Shown one piece after another: positions 17,015-25,647 of a stretch of DNA of 64,000 nucleotides; within the stretch, counting starts at the first letter, position 1; every line of letters starts with the position of its first letter. The stretch lies in assembly GCA_026398595.1 (NCBI GenBank), contig JAPLSO010000058.1:1-64000 (forward strand), given 5' to 3'. Source of the DNA: Spirochaetota bacterium (lineage in GTDB: Bacteria; Spirochaetota; Spirochaetia; Treponematales; Rectinemataceae). Below the pieces are notes generated by a model that saw only the letters and a list, made by a program, of their open reading frames with translations, was not told the origin of the DNA and ran no database searches. Position numbers and translations under genes: made by a program.

Positions 17015-18055
17015 TTATTTCCTTTTAATATACTTTTGTGAATCGATCGTAACGGCGAGAACGATGATCATTCCCTTGACGATATACTGAACGTAGGGGT
17101 TAACCCCAATGAACACGAGTCCATAGTTGATGATCTGGAACATGAGTACGCCCGTCACCACGCCGGCCACCGTGCCGACACCTCCCCGCATCGAGACTCC
17201 CCCAACCACGCAGGCGGCTATGGCATCGAGTTCGTAGCCCTGGCCCAGCATGTTGGTGACTGAGCCCGTGCGCGCGCCTTCGAGGGCTCCACCGAAGCCG
17301 TACATCATTCCTGCTATCACGTACACGGTGATGATGTTCGCTACCACGCTGACGCCCGAAACCGTGGCTGCCTCAGAATTACCACCTATGGCGTACATGT
17401 TCCTACCCAGCTTGGTCCTGTTCCAGATGAACCAGATGAGGAGGGAAGCGAGAAAGGCGTAGATGATAAGGTAGGGCAGGCGGAAATTGCCGATCTCTAT
17501 GGCGCCCTGTGCGAAGCGACTGTAGACAGGGTCAAAGCCGCCTATGGGGGAGGAATCGTTCAGGTCGTCCAGGTAGAGAGACTGGAGGCCGTAGATAACG
17601 AGCTGGAAGCCCAGGGAGCAGATGAAGGGCGCAACCTTGAGCTTGGACACGAAGAGAGCCTGGGCGATCATGAAAAGGGAGACAAGAACCATCACGAGGA
17701 GGATGGGAAGAATGATTGGCAATCGGGGCAGATGGGGGAAGATGCGCTGGGAATAGGTGACGGCCTGGAGGAGTGAGGCGCAGACTATGGCCGACATGCC
17801 GACGCTCCTGCCAAGGGAGAGATCGGTGTATCCCAAAACGATGATGGATGCCACGCCCAGGGCGAGGATAATGCGCGACGAGGACTGGGTTATGATGAAA
17901 TAGAAGTTCTGGAGCTTGAGGAAGGAGGGGGAAATGGCGACGATGACCCCAAGGAGTGTAAGGAGGACTATGTAGAGGGCATTCTTGAGGAGAAACGCCG
18001 ACAGCAGTTGTTTGAATCCTGGTTTCAAGCCTTTATCTCCGGCCATGCGAGGCAC
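17015..18055 (-). CDS. mglC: Galactose/methylgalactoside ABC permease
   Basis: The 346-residue inner-membrane permease of the branched-chain/ribose class (about nine or ten helices) carries the EGARTGSVTNMLGQGYELDA loop and AIAACVVGGVSMRGGVGTV motif of MglC. It completes an mglBAC set with the ATPase at 18063 and the binding protein at 19678. The gap to the ATPase gene is seven bases. Spirochaetes commonly use Mgl as their glucose/galactose importer. No terminator is obvious in the six bases before the convergent regulator gene. Confidence 0.88.
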   Translation of the reverse strand: MPRMAGDKGLKPGFKQLLSAFLLKNALYIVLLTLLGVIVAISPSFLKLQNFYFIITQSSSRIILALGVASIIVLGYTDLSLGRSVGMSAIVCASLLQAVTYSQRIFPHLPRLPIILPILLVMVLVSLFMIAQALFVSKLKVAPFICSLGFQLVIYGLQSLYLDDLNDSSPIGGFDPVYSRFAQGAIEIGNFRLPYLIIYAFLASLLIWFIWNRTKLGRNMYAIGGNSEAATVSGVSVVANIITVYVIAGMMYGFGGALEGARTGSVTNMLGQGYELDAIAACVVGGVSMRGGVGTVAGVVTGVLMFQIINYGLVFIGVNPYVQYIVKGMIIVLAVTIDSQKYIKRK

Positions 18056-18062
18056 TCCTTCC

Positions 18063-19553
18063 CTAAAGATACTTGGCCGCGAGTTCCAGGATTTCCTCCT
18101 GGCTCGTCGACGCGGCCGAGACTATGCCGCCCACCCTTCCATTGCTCATGACGAGGATTCTGTCCGCGACGCCCAGAAGTTCGGGCATTTCCGAGGAGAT
18201 AAAAATGACAGAGTTGCCTTTGGCCGCGAGATCGATCATGAGCTGATAGATTTCGTACTTGGCCCCGACATCGATCCCCCGTGTCGGCTCGTCTAGAAGA
18301 AGTACCTTGGGCGCCGTGAGGAGCCAGCGGCCGAGTATGACCTTCTGCTGGTTACCGCCCGAAAGGTTGGATATGGCCGCCTTCTGAGAGGGCGTTTTTA
18401 CGGAGAGGGCGTCAATGACCCACTTCGTGTCCTTAGCCGCGAGTTTGTAGCGCATAACGCCCAACTTTGCGTAGGCGTTGATATTGGCGATCATCGCGTT
18501 GAACTGAACATTGAGGAGGGGAAAAATCCCCGTCGCCCTTCGCTCTTCGGTGAGGAGGCCCAGGCCGGCGTGGATCGCCTTGCGGGGGTAGGGCCTTTCC
18601 AGGGGCTTGCCCAGGACGGAAATGCGCCCGCTCTTGATTTTGCGAAGACCAAAAATCGATTCCACGAGTTCGGTACGCCGCGATCCCATGAGACCCGCTA
18701 TACCGAGAATCTCTCCCTCGCGCAGCTTGAGCGAAACACCTTTGATGGAGGGCTGATACAGGGCCGTAAGGTTTTCCACCTCCAGAACTATCCGGTCCGA
18801 AGGCTTGTTGGTCTTGGGCGGATAAAGCCTGGAGAGTTCACGTCCCACCATCATTGAAATGATTTTATCCTTCGTAAGCTTTTCGGATTTTTCGGTGCCG
18901 ATCCATTTTCCGTCGCGCATCACGGTAACGGTGTCGGCTATCGCGAGGATCTCCTCCATCTTGTGGGAAATGTAGATGACGGAGACTCCTTCGGCCTTGA
19001 GCCTGCGGATGATGGTGAAGAGATGATCCACTTCGGTTTCGGTGAGGGAAGAGGTTGGCTCATCCAGGACGATGATCTTGGCGTTGCAGGAAACGGCCTT
19101 GGCTATCTCGACCATCTGCCGCTCCGAGACCGAAAGGTTGCCGATCTTCTTCTGTGGAGCTATGTCGATCTTGAGGCGCTCGAAAATCGCCTTCGTGTCG
19201 GCGAGCATCTTTCGGTCGTCCACGGTTCCCGCCCGCGAAGGAAACCTTCCCAGCCAGATGTTGTCCAGTATGGAGCGCTCGAGTACCTGGTTGAGTTCCT
19301 GGTGGACCATAGAAACACCATGGTCCAGGGCCTGGCGCGGACCTTCGAACTCGACGGGCCTGCCGTCGAGGATGATCTCCCCTTCTTCCTTGTGGTAGAT
19401 GCCGAACAGGCATTTCATCAGTGTGGATTTGCCCGCCCCGTTCTCCCCCATGAGCGCGTGAACTGAACCTGGTTCGAGGAGAAGTTGTGCATTGTCCAGG
19501 GCGTGGACGCCGGGAAATCTCTTCCCGATGCCGCGCATCTCAAGAACGTACAT
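18063..19553 (-). CDS. mglA: Galactose/methylgalactoside ABC ATP-binding protein
   Basis: The 496-residue tandem ATPase has a first nucleotide-binding domain with [32 protein letters not shown] and [15 protein letters not shown]. The second has the degenerate Walker [17 protein letters not shown] that is normal for MglA/RbsA, plus [15 protein letters not shown] and [17 protein letters not shown]. It energises the MglC permease. A hairpin (19593-19624) lies between it and the binding-protein gene upstream and may lower its expression relative to mglB. Confidence 0.9.
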   Translation of the reverse strand: MYVLEMRGIGKRFPGVHALDNAQLLLEPGSVHALMGENGAGKSTLMKCLFGIYHKEEGEIILDGRPVEFEGPRQALDHGVSMVHQELNQVLERSILDNIWLGRFPSRAGTVDDRKMLADTKAIFERLKIDIAPQKKIGNLSVSERQMVEIAKAVSCNAKIIVLDEPTSSLTETEVDHLFTIIRRLKAEGVSVIYISHKMEEILAIADTVTVMRDGKWIGTEKSEKLTKDKIISMMVGRELSRLYPPKTNKPSDRIVLEVENLTALYQPSIKGVSLKLREGEILGIAGLMGSRRTELVESIFGLRKIKSGRISVLGKPLERPYPRKAIHAGLGLLTEERRATGIFPLLNVQFNAMIANINAYAKLGVMRYKLAAKDTKWVIDALSVKTPSQKAAISNLSGGNQQKVILGRWLLTAPKVLLLDEPTRGIDVGAKYEIYQLMIDLAAKGNSVIFISSEMPELLGVADRILVMSNGRVGGIVSAASTSQEEILELAAKYL

Positions 19554-19592
19554 CTAAAAGCTTCCTTGCTCCGGCTATACTATCACAGAAAA

Positions 19593-19624
19593 CCTCCGCC
19601 GAGGTCTTGATGCCGCGGCGGAGG
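19593..19624 (-). terminator. Intercistronic hairpin between mglB and mglA
   Basis: A perfect 9-bp stem (CCTCCGCCG at 19593-19601, CGGCGGAGG at 19616-19624) with a 14-base loop is followed on the minus strand by TTTTC. It is positioned to terminate some transcripts after mglB or to protect the mglB 3' end. Confidence 0.55.
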
Positions 19625-19677
19625 AAAAGATAAACCTTTTGCTCGGGCCCCTACCGGGAACCGGGTTTCCTGTTTCC

Positions 19678-20721
19678 TTACTTGGTTTCGGTCTTCTTGT
19701 AGGCTGCTTCGGCAACCTCAATGTTCGACTTCACGATTTCGAAATAGGGCATACGTACGTCGCGGAAGGTTCCGAGTATTCCGTTCTTGACGCCCTTGAG
19801 CACGTCGCCGCCGCGTACAAGGTTGACGGCCATGAGAAGGATGGCCTGCGCCTCGTTGTTCGGGTCGGAGAGGACGGAGCCAAGCATGATGTCGTCCTTG
19901 ATGAGGGGAACGACGGTGGAAAGGGCGTTGATGCCTACGACGCCCATGTACTTTTTGCCGGTGAAATAACCCGCCGACTTGAGAGCCTCGACGGCGCCCA
20001 GTGCCATGGCGTCGTTGTTGCAGATGACCATTTCGGTCTTGTCGCCAAATCGCCCGAGCCAGGTTTCCATGATGTTCTTGGCGTCGTCAGTCTTGAAGTT
20101 GGCGGGCTGGAGGGCGAGCTGCTCGATGGGGAAGCCAGCCTTCTGCATGGTCTCGACCACGAGCTTTGTGCGAGCCTCGGCGTCGGGATGTCCGGGCGTT
20201 CCCTTGAGTATGACATACTGCATCTTCCCGTCTTTGTTCTTGTCGAGGGAAGGCCTGGCCTTCCAGGCGTTCATGATCATTTGAGCCTGGATGACGCCCG
20301 ATTCCTCGGGGGTCGTTCCGACGTACCAGTCCTTATCGTAGCTGAGTATGTCGGCCTCGTCCGGGCAGCGGTTGAAGAATACGATAGGTATGTTGCGAGC
20401 CTTGGCTTTGGCTATCATGGTCGATGCCGCCTTGGGGTCGACGGGATTGATAGCCAGAACGTCGATGCCCTTGGCAATAAGGGTGTCGATCTGATCGTTC
20501 TGGGTCGGCTGGTCGTTGCGCGAGTCGACATAATCGATCTGGACGCTGGAGCCGAGTGTGCTTTCGAAGTTTTTCATGCCGCCGCGCATGTAGGAGAGGT
20601 AGGTGTTGGCAAAGTCGAAGAAGATTACTGCCACCTTGACCGGCTTCGCTGCCTGGGCGAAGAGGGGACTTGCCGACGCGAGTGCGAGGACCACCAGCAG
20701 GATCGCCACCAATTTCTTCAT
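19678..20721 (-). CDS. mglB: Galactose/glucose-binding periplasmic protein
   Basis: The 347-residue precursor has a signal peptide (MKKLVAILLVVLALASASPLFAQ). The mature part is a type 1 periplasmic-binding protein. The stretch DKNKDGKMQYVILKG followed by TPGHPDAEAR matches the EF-hand-like calcium site and sugar site of galactose-binding protein. VICNNDAMALGAVEAL and VVGINALSTVV are further family motifs. AGGAGG precedes the ATG. It is the first mgl gene, downstream of a mutarotase-like gene, which fits uptake and anomer handling of galactose or glucose. Confidence 0.9.
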   Translation of the reverse strand: MKKLVAILLVVLALASASPLFAQAAKPVKVAVIFFDFANTYLSYMRGGMKNFESTLGSSVQIDYVDSRNDQPTQNDQIDTLIAKGIDVLAINPVDPKAASTMIAKAKARNIPIVFFNRCPDEADILSYDKDWYVGTTPEESGVIQAQMIMNAWKARPSLDKNKDGKMQYVILKGTPGHPDAEARTKLVVETMQKAGFPIEQLALQPANFKTDDAKNIMETWLGRFGDKTEMVICNNDAMALGAVEALKSAGYFTGKKYMGVVGINALSTVVPLIKDDIMLGSVLSDPNNEAQAILLMAVNLVRGGDVLKGVKNGILGTFRDVRMPYFEIVKSNIEVAEAAYKKTETK

Positions 20722-20783
20722 GGAATGCCTCCTGTAAACCGTTCGGCCGGCGCCGTGACCGACACCTTGGCCGCCTATTGCTT

Positions 20784-20807
20784 CCCTATAGGGTTATACC
20801 CTAAGGG
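20784..20807 (-). repeat. Inverted repeat upstream of mglB
   Basis: CCCTATAGGGT (20784-20794) is nearly complementary to ACCCTAAGGG (20798-20807), with a single-base bulge and a three-base loop. It overlaps the stop codon of the mutarotase-like gene and lies about 60 bases before the mglB start. It may be an intercistronic mRNA structure or an operator. Confidence 0.4.
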
Positions 20808-21697
20808 GTTTTGCCCAGGTCAGAAAAGAGGGAGCCGGGCTCTGCTGTCAGTGGCCCCTTCGTGAGGTTCCAGACCTCTTCATGCGCCATGGTCCCTCCC
20901 CGTTCAACTATAGAGAGCGGCGAAAGACTCTCCAGCTCGAGCATCTTCGCGTCCGTGTACATTTCGCAGGAAACGCCGAAATCGGGGTATTCGGCGCCAG
21001 ATTGGTGCTTGAAAGCGAGTTCAAAACGCAGATTGTCCTTCAGATAGAAGGCTTTTCCATCCTCGGCGGCTATACCCAGCTTCAAGGGCGCGGCCGATCC
21101 GGGATCCTGGCGCAGGCTCAGGTATCGAGATCCTATGCCTATCCGCGAATCGGACGCGTCCGTATAGGGCCAGAGCGACAGATGCCAATTGGGGAGGTCA
21201 CCCGTTTGGGCGTTCGGCCAGGGCAGGATGGCCCTGCCGCCGGCGTCCAGGCAGGCAATGGACCAGACAGCCAACCGAGTCCTCGAAATTCCCGCCTCGA
21301 GCCGTATTTCCAGCTGGATCTGAAGATCGACCACCTTACGGGGCGGGGGCGTAAAGACAGCCCCGTCCTCAAGGAAGCGAAAGCCTACAGGATCGTTGTC
21401 GGGATAAAAGGCGTGGGGGAAGGAATGCGGGGCTGCCCAGGTGCGGTTTCCGCCGTAGGCAAACCAGCGAGAGCCCGGCCCGAAGACGGCGTCGAATTCT
21501 GGTCCTGAGCGAAAATAAGCAGGATCGGTATTGAAAAAGAGAATATTGTCCCCGCCGACCAGGGAGAAATGGAGGACACGGGGGCCAAAGTCGAGGGAAA
21601 CGAAGAGCTCGACGATTCCATTGGACAGACGGGCGCAGCGCCCATAGCGAGGATGCTCGGTCTCCGACGCTTCCATCTGCACAGCAATCTCCTTCAA
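20801..21697 (-). CDS. Galactose mutarotase-like protein (DUF4380-like)
   Basis: The 298-residue cytoplasmic protein has a predicted beta-sandwich of the aldose-1-epimerase-like superfamily. The N-terminal part reads GIVELFVSLDFGPRVLHFSL, with GGNRTWAAPHSF near residue 85, like proteins annotated DUF4380. These are carbohydrate-binding folds and catalytic activity is not proven. It lies between a dehydrogenase gene and mglB in one operon, so handling of the transported hexose or an oxidised derivative is likely. Whether it is a true mutarotase cannot be decided from the motifs visible. Confidence 0.6.
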   Translation of the reverse strand: MKEIAVQMEASETEHPRYGRCARLSNGIVELFVSLDFGPRVLHFSLVGGDNILFFNTDPAYFRSGPEFDAVFGPGSRWFAYGGNRTWAAPHSFPHAFYPDNDPVGFRFLEDGAVFTPPPRKVVDLQIQLEIRLEAGISRTRLAVWSIACLDAGGRAILPWPNAQTGDLPNWHLSLWPYTDASDSRIGIGSRYLSLRQDPGSAAPLKLGIAAEDGKAFYLKDNLRFELAFKHQSGAEYPDFGVSCEMYTDAKMLELESLSPLSIVERGGTMAHEEVWNLTKGPLTAEPGSLFSDLGKTP

Positions 21698-21708
21698 TCC
21701 CTCAGTTG

Positions 21709-22641
21709 TTAAAATTTGATCTTCTTCAAGGCATGGATGATGAACTCGTTACGGAGCTTCGCCAGGGCATCCATATCCTTGACGCTCCAGTCATAGAATC
21801 CCTTTCCGGTTTTGTATCCTAAATCGCCGTTCTCAAGCATTTTGGAAAAGCTGGCGTTGGCTTCGTGGCTGTCGCTGATGCCCGGAAGAACGCTGTTCTG
21901 TACCGCATTGCAAAGATCCACGCCGACAGCGTCCACGTGCTCCAAGGGCCCCCATACGGGAAAGCGGATTCCCATGCCCATCTTGACGGCCGTATCCACG
22001 TCCTCAGGAGACGCAAGGCCAATCTCCACGATATGCGATGCCTCCCTGATGACGGCCTGCAATATCCTGTTCGCGAGCTGTCCTGGCAAATCTTTCCTAA
22101 CCAGAACGGGAGCCTTTCCCCAGGCTTTCAGCGTTTTCATGAGCCAGTCAGCCGTCGAGGCTGAGGTGCTTTCGCTCATGACGACCTCGACCAGGGGAAC
22201 CAGATGCGCGGGGAACCAGAAATGCGTGGTAGCCGTTCTTTCGGGGTGTTTGGTGAATTTTGCTATGTCGGTGATCCGCAGGCCCGAGGTGTTGCTCGTC
22301 AGGAGCACTTCTTCCGGAAGCATCGCGTCCAGCCGGGTGAACATCTCCTGTTTAGCCGCGAGGTTTTCGGTGATCGCCTCGATCACAAAGAAAGCCTTTT
22401 CGCACCGCTCTTCCAGTTCAGCCCCGCAGGAAATATTCCCTATCGCCTTTCCCTTCGCCTCGGCCGTAATCAGGCTGTTTTCGACAAGCTCGTTCAGTAA
22501 GGTTGCCACTCGCTCCGGACATTTTCTCCGAGCCTGGTCCGATGACTCCAGAAGATAGGTAGGGTTTCCGGCGAGGGCCGATACGACTGCTATCCCGCAG
22601 CCCATCATGCCCCCGCCGGCGATGAGCACCTGGTTCCTCAT
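21709..22641 (-). CDS. 3-hydroxyacyl-CoA dehydrogenase family NAD-dependent dehydrogenase
   Basis: The 310-residue protein has an N-terminal Rossmann motif GGGMMGCGIAVVSALAG and the C-terminal 3HCDH helical domain (LANRILQAVIREASHIVEIG; GDLGYKTGKGFYDW). SNTSGLRITDIA and HFWFPAHLVPLVEVV are typical of the family, which also includes L-gulonate 3-dehydrogenase and carnitine dehydrogenase. Its ATG overlaps the stop of the preceding alcohol dehydrogenase gene (ATGA), so the two are translationally coupled. In a sugar-uptake operon without other beta-oxidation genes a sugar-acid substrate is more likely than an acyl-CoA. That choice is inference. Confidence 0.8.
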   Translation of the reverse strand: MRNQVLIAGGGMMGCGIAVVSALAGNPTYLLESSDQARRKCPERVATLLNELVENSLITAEAKGKAIGNISCGAELEERCEKAFFVIEAITENLAAKQEMFTRLDAMLPEEVLLTSNTSGLRITDIAKFTKHPERTATTHFWFPAHLVPLVEVVMSESTSASTADWLMKTLKAWGKAPVLVRKDLPGQLANRILQAVIREASHIVEIGLASPEDVDTAVKMGMGIRFPVWGPLEHVDAVGVDLCNAVQNSVLPGISDSHEANASFSKMLENGDLGYKTGKGFYDWSVKDMDALAKLRNEFIIHALKKIKF

Positions 22642-23744
22642 GCGCGGCCCTCCCCCACCTCGGTTTCGGGCCCGTTGGGCTCGATCACGACCTTAATAGC
22701 CCCGCCTTTACGGTTTACGAAGGTATCGAGAGCCTCGCCGAAGTCTTCCAGGGGGAATACGTGGGTGATGAGATCCTTCACCTTCACCTGACCCGTCGAG
22801 ATAGCCTTGAGAATTTTCCAGGACACATTGGGATTCGCCCTTGAACCAAATATTGCTATCTCATTGTGTACGATATATTTATACGGTATTTTCTCGACGA
22901 CTTTATCGGTGGGAACGCCCATGAGGCCTACCCTGCCACCCTTCCTGACCATGCGGACAGCCTGAGCGAAGGTCCCTTCGGCCCCCGAGCACTCGAAGGC
23001 TTCGTCGACGCCTAAGCCCCCTGTCGTGGCGCGGACGGCTTGTACGGGGTCCTCCTTTTCGAAGTCGACCACAAGGTCGGCCCCTAGCCGTCGGGCCGCA
23101 TCGAGCCGCGATTTTCGTCCCACTACGATAACCCGCGCCGCGCCCAAGGCCTTGGCAAAACGCATGGCGATAAGGCCGATAGGTCCTGGTCCGATGATGA
23201 CAACGGTGCCGCCAGCGGTTATGCCGGTGAGTTCCATGCAGTGGAGGGTGACGCCGGCCGTATCTACCAGGGCTCCCTCGCGAAAGCTCACCTCAGGCGG
23301 CATCTTTTTAATGCTTTTCTGGGAATACACGTTGTACTGGGCGTATGCACCACGGCAAGTGAAGCCGTAATGGCGATGCCCAGCCTCAAGGTTTCCATAA
23401 TTTTCGCAGAGGTTGTAACGTCCATCCAGGCAATTGCGGCAGAATCCACAACCCTTGTGAGCCTCGCCCGACACACGATCGCCAACGGCGAAACCCGAAA
23501 CCTCTGGCCCCAGTTCCACGATTTCTCCCGACCACTCGTGTCCCGGCGTAAATGGGTAGGAAGGCGGCCAGACACCGGCCAGATCGCCACGGATAATCTC
23601 CGGATCGCTTCCGCAGATCGCCACGGCTTTTATGGCGCAGAGAACTTCGCCCACCTCCGGCTTGGGAACTGGGACAGTCCGTATCTCGAAAGTTCCCGGA
23701 GAGGTAAGCACCAATGCCTTCATCTTTCTTTCGGTACTTGCCAT
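22638..23744 (-). CDS. Zinc-dependent alcohol/polyol dehydrogenase (MDR family)
   Basis: The 368-residue medium-chain dehydrogenase has a catalytic zinc site (CGSD near residue 38, GHEWSGEIV), a structural zinc lobe (GCGFCRNCLDGRYNLC) and a Rossmann motif VIIGPGPIGLIAMRFAKALG. It resembles sorbitol/threonine dehydrogenases. AAGGAGA upstream favours ATG 23744; the open frame extends 25 codons further without a ribosome site. As first gene of the operon that continues into mglBAC it probably oxidises a polyol or sugar to a keto-sugar. Substrate is not determinable here. Confidence 0.82.
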   Translation of the reverse strand: MASTERKMKALVLTSPGTFEIRTVPVPKPEVGEVLCAIKAVAICGSDPEIIRGDLAGVWPPSYPFTPGHEWSGEIVELGPEVSGFAVGDRVSGEAHKGCGFCRNCLDGRYNLCENYGNLEAGHRHYGFTCRGAYAQYNVYSQKSIKKMPPEVSFREGALVDTAGVTLHCMELTGITAGGTVVIIGPGPIGLIAMRFAKALGAARVIVVGRKSRLDAARRLGADLVVDFEKEDPVQAVRATTGGLGVDEAFECSGAEGTFAQAVRMVRKGGRVGLMGVPTDKVVEKIPYKYIVHNEIAIFGSRANPNVSWKILKAISTGQVKVKDLITHVFPLEDFGEALDTFVNRKGGAIKVVIEPNGPETEVGEGRA

Positions 23745-23933
23745 GACGATGGTCTCCTTCAACAAACTCTCCTTCGTGGATCCAGAATACAGGATACGCG
23801 AGCAAGTTCGGCCTGTCAAGGAAAATTATTCATGTTATAATTTGCCCGACAACATCGCGGTTTTAGTGGACGTTTCGGCATTCCTGTTCTATGCTTAGGC
23901 TGAAACAATACCAAAACAGATCGGTAAGGAATT

Positions 23934-24554
23934 ATGGGAAAAGATAGAAGGGTCAGAACATACTCCGCCCTTGAAGCGGCTGAACTCTGCGGGGTCGTCA
24001 ACCAGACAGCCATCAACTGGATCAAGGCTGGATACCTCAAGGCCTTCACGACGCCGGGGGGACAATATCGCATCTACGCCGAGGATCTCATAGTCTTTCT
24101 CGAGGAAAGGAAGATGCGAGTGCCCGCCGAGCTCGCTCCGGCGGCCAATGCCGAAGTAAACGCCTCCCTGGTCCTCATCGTGGATGACGACCAGGACCTC
24201 AACATGGTTCTCAAGCGGATCCTGGAGTGTAGTCTCCCGGGAATAACCGCTACCCAAGCCTTCGACGGCTTCGAAGCGGGAAGGCTGATCGCCGAACAGC
24301 GGCCAGCCCTTGTCCTTCTCGACTATGATCTCCCTGGCATCGACGGAGTAAGCCTCTGTTCCCGCATCCGCTCAGATCCCTCCATCGGCAAGCCCTCTAT
24401 CATCTCCATGACGGGCCTGGACACGCCCGACGTACGCGAGAGCCTCCTGGCCGCCGGGGCCGACGACTATTTCTCCAAGCCCCTCGATTTCGAGGGGCTT
24501 ATCCGTAGGACAGGGGAGCTTCTGACCGTGAGGGCTACTAAGGCCGGAGCATGA
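23934..24554 (+). CDS. Helix-turn-helix plus response-receiver protein
   Basis: The 206-residue protein has an N-terminal excisionase/MerR-type HTH (about residues 8-62: YSALEAAELCGVVNQTAINWI, then TPGGQYRIYAEDL). A linker follows, then a REC domain (residues about 78-200) with acidic pocket DDDQD, phospho-acceptor D in LLDYDLPGIDG and conserved K in YFSKPLD. The HTH-first order reverses the usual REC-output layout. No kinase is adjacent. It overlaps the macrodomain gene by ATGA, so the two are made together. It is probably a DNA-binding regulator with a phosphorylation switch; target genes are unknown. Confidence 0.78.
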   Translation: MGKDRRVRTYSALEAAELCGVVNQTAINWIKAGYLKAFTTPGGQYRIYAEDLIVFLEERKMRVPAELAPAANAEVNASLVLIVDDDQDLNMVLKRILECSLPGITATQAFDGFEAGRLIAEQRPALVLLDYDLPGIDGVSLCSRIRSDPSIGKPSIISMTGLDTPDVRESLLAAGADDYFSKPLDFEGLIRRTGELLTVRATKAGA

Positions 24555-25108
24555 AGCTCATAGGTGAATACCTAGGCGGCAGACTCGTCGTCGAGGTGGG
24601 CGACATCACCCAATTCTCAGGCGGGGCCATCGTCAACGCCGCCAATTCCGGCCTCCTGGGCGGAAGCGGGGTGGACGGGGCCATCCATACCGCAGGCGGC
24701 CCGGCCATCCTTGCCGAGTGCCGCGCCCTCCGCGCAGGCTCCCTGAAGGACGGGCTCCTCGCCGGCCAGGCCGTCGCCACCACGGCGGGCAGGCTCGGCG
24801 CGGACTACGTTATCCACACGGTTGGGCCCGTCTGGGCGGGCGGAGGGCGCGGCGAGCCTGAGCTTCTCGCCTCCTGTTACCGCGAAAGCCTCGCTCTGGC
24901 GGACAAATTTAGACTCGATTCCATCGCCTTTCCAGCCATATCGACGGGCGTCTACGGTTACCCCAAGGCTTTGGCGGCAAAGGTTGTTTTTAAAGCCCTC
25001 TCTCGCTACGCGGCCGTCGATGATTGGCCCAGGCATATTTATCTGGTCTTCTTCTCCGAACAAGACGCGCGAATTTTCGTCGCAGCTTCGGGCGTTCTTC
25101 CGACTTGA
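24551..25108 (+). CDS. Macrodomain protein (ADP-ribose binding/deacetylase type)
   Basis: The 185-residue single macrodomain has VEVGDITQFSGGAIVNAANSGLLGGSGVDGAIHTAGG, the ligand-binding signature of the YmdB/MacroD group, and a second loop AISTGVYGYPKALA. Such proteins hydrolyse O-acetyl-ADP-ribose or remove ADP-ribose from proteins. The start overlaps the upstream HTH-REC gene. Pairing with a receiver-domain regulator is unusual and may indicate a stress-signalling function, but no ADP-ribosyl transferase is visible nearby. Confidence 0.88.
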   Translation: MKLIGEYLGGRLVVEVGDITQFSGGAIVNAANSGLLGGSGVDGAIHTAGGPAILAECRALRAGSLKDGLLAGQAVATTAGRLGADYVIHTVGPVWAGGGRGEPELLASCYRESLALADKFRLDSIAFPAISTGVYGYPKALAAKVVFKALSRYAAVDDWPRHIYLVFFSEQDARIFVAASGVLPT

Positions 25109-25178
25109 CGCCTCGCGGCCCCGACAGGTATAGTTTCTTTCGCCGAAGCGGCAAGGTAACAGCCGCCGCCCAAGCTCC

Positions 25179-25410
25179 GCGACCGTCGTACCGCGACGGT
25201 CAAACGGGGATGACCAGAATGCGCTCAGGCGGCAGCCGGAGCGGCACGACGGTTACCTCTGATTCCCTGCCGCGACAAGCGACAGATCAACATCGCGACC
25301 GTCGTACCGCGACGGTCAAACGGGGATGACCAGAATGCGCTCAGGCGGCAGCCGGAGCTGCACGACGGTTACCTCTGATTCCCTGTCGCGACAAGCGACA
25401 GATTAACATC
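25179..25410 (+). repeat. Two 116-bp tandem repeats sharing the tRNA-Gly 5' end
   Basis: Units 25179-25294 and 25295-25410 differ at only three positions by eye. Each begins GCGACCGTCGTA, exactly the first 12 bases of the tRNA-Gly that starts at 25411, so the tRNA begins where a third unit would start. In the repeats these bases run into CCGCGACGGTC, allowing an 8-bp hairpin (GACCGTCG/CGACGGTC) that the tRNA itself does not make. TGTCGC/GCGACA near the end of the second unit can form another small hairpin; the first unit has TGCCGC there, leaving one mismatch. No coding role is evident. Confidence 0.85.
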
Positions 25411-25481
25411 GCGACCGTCGTATACCGGTATTACCCGAGCTTCCCAAGCTCGAGAAGCGGGTTCGACTCCCGTCGGTCGCT
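25411..25481 (+). tRNA. tRNA-Gly (anticodon CCC)
   Basis: The acceptor stem pairs GCGACCG with CGGTCGC and the discriminator is T. The anticodon arm is CGAGC-TTCCCAA-GCTCG, giving anticodon CCC. The T arm is GCGGG-TTCGACT-CCCGT. The D arm (GTATACCGGTATTAC) has the short form typical of bacterial glycine tRNAs. CCA is not encoded (CTA follows). A rho-independent terminator lies seven bases downstream. Confidence 0.93.
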
Positions 25482-25487
25482 CTATGA

Positions 25488-25517
25488 AAAGACCCGTAAA
25501 AGCGGGTCTTTATTATT
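25488..25517 (+). terminator. Rho-independent terminator after tRNA-Gly
   Basis: A 9-bp stem AAAGACCCG (25488-25496) / CGGGTCTTT (25503-25511) with a 6-base loop is followed by ATTATT. It sits immediately after the tRNA. Confidence 0.85.
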
Positions 25518-25647
25518 GAGGGCATACTCGGGGCAAACAGCAAAAAGCGCCCGGGCAGGTTCGAAAAGCCACGCTTCGCGCGTCGGGGGTTCAGATGAAG
25601 CCTCCTTGGTTTAAGATTGGCGCCGACATTCTTCAGAACAACCCGCT

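Noticed and set aside
25179..25410. CRISPR array
   Set aside because: There are only two adjacent 116-bp copies with no unique spacers between them and no cas genes; the unit is tied to the tRNA 5' end.
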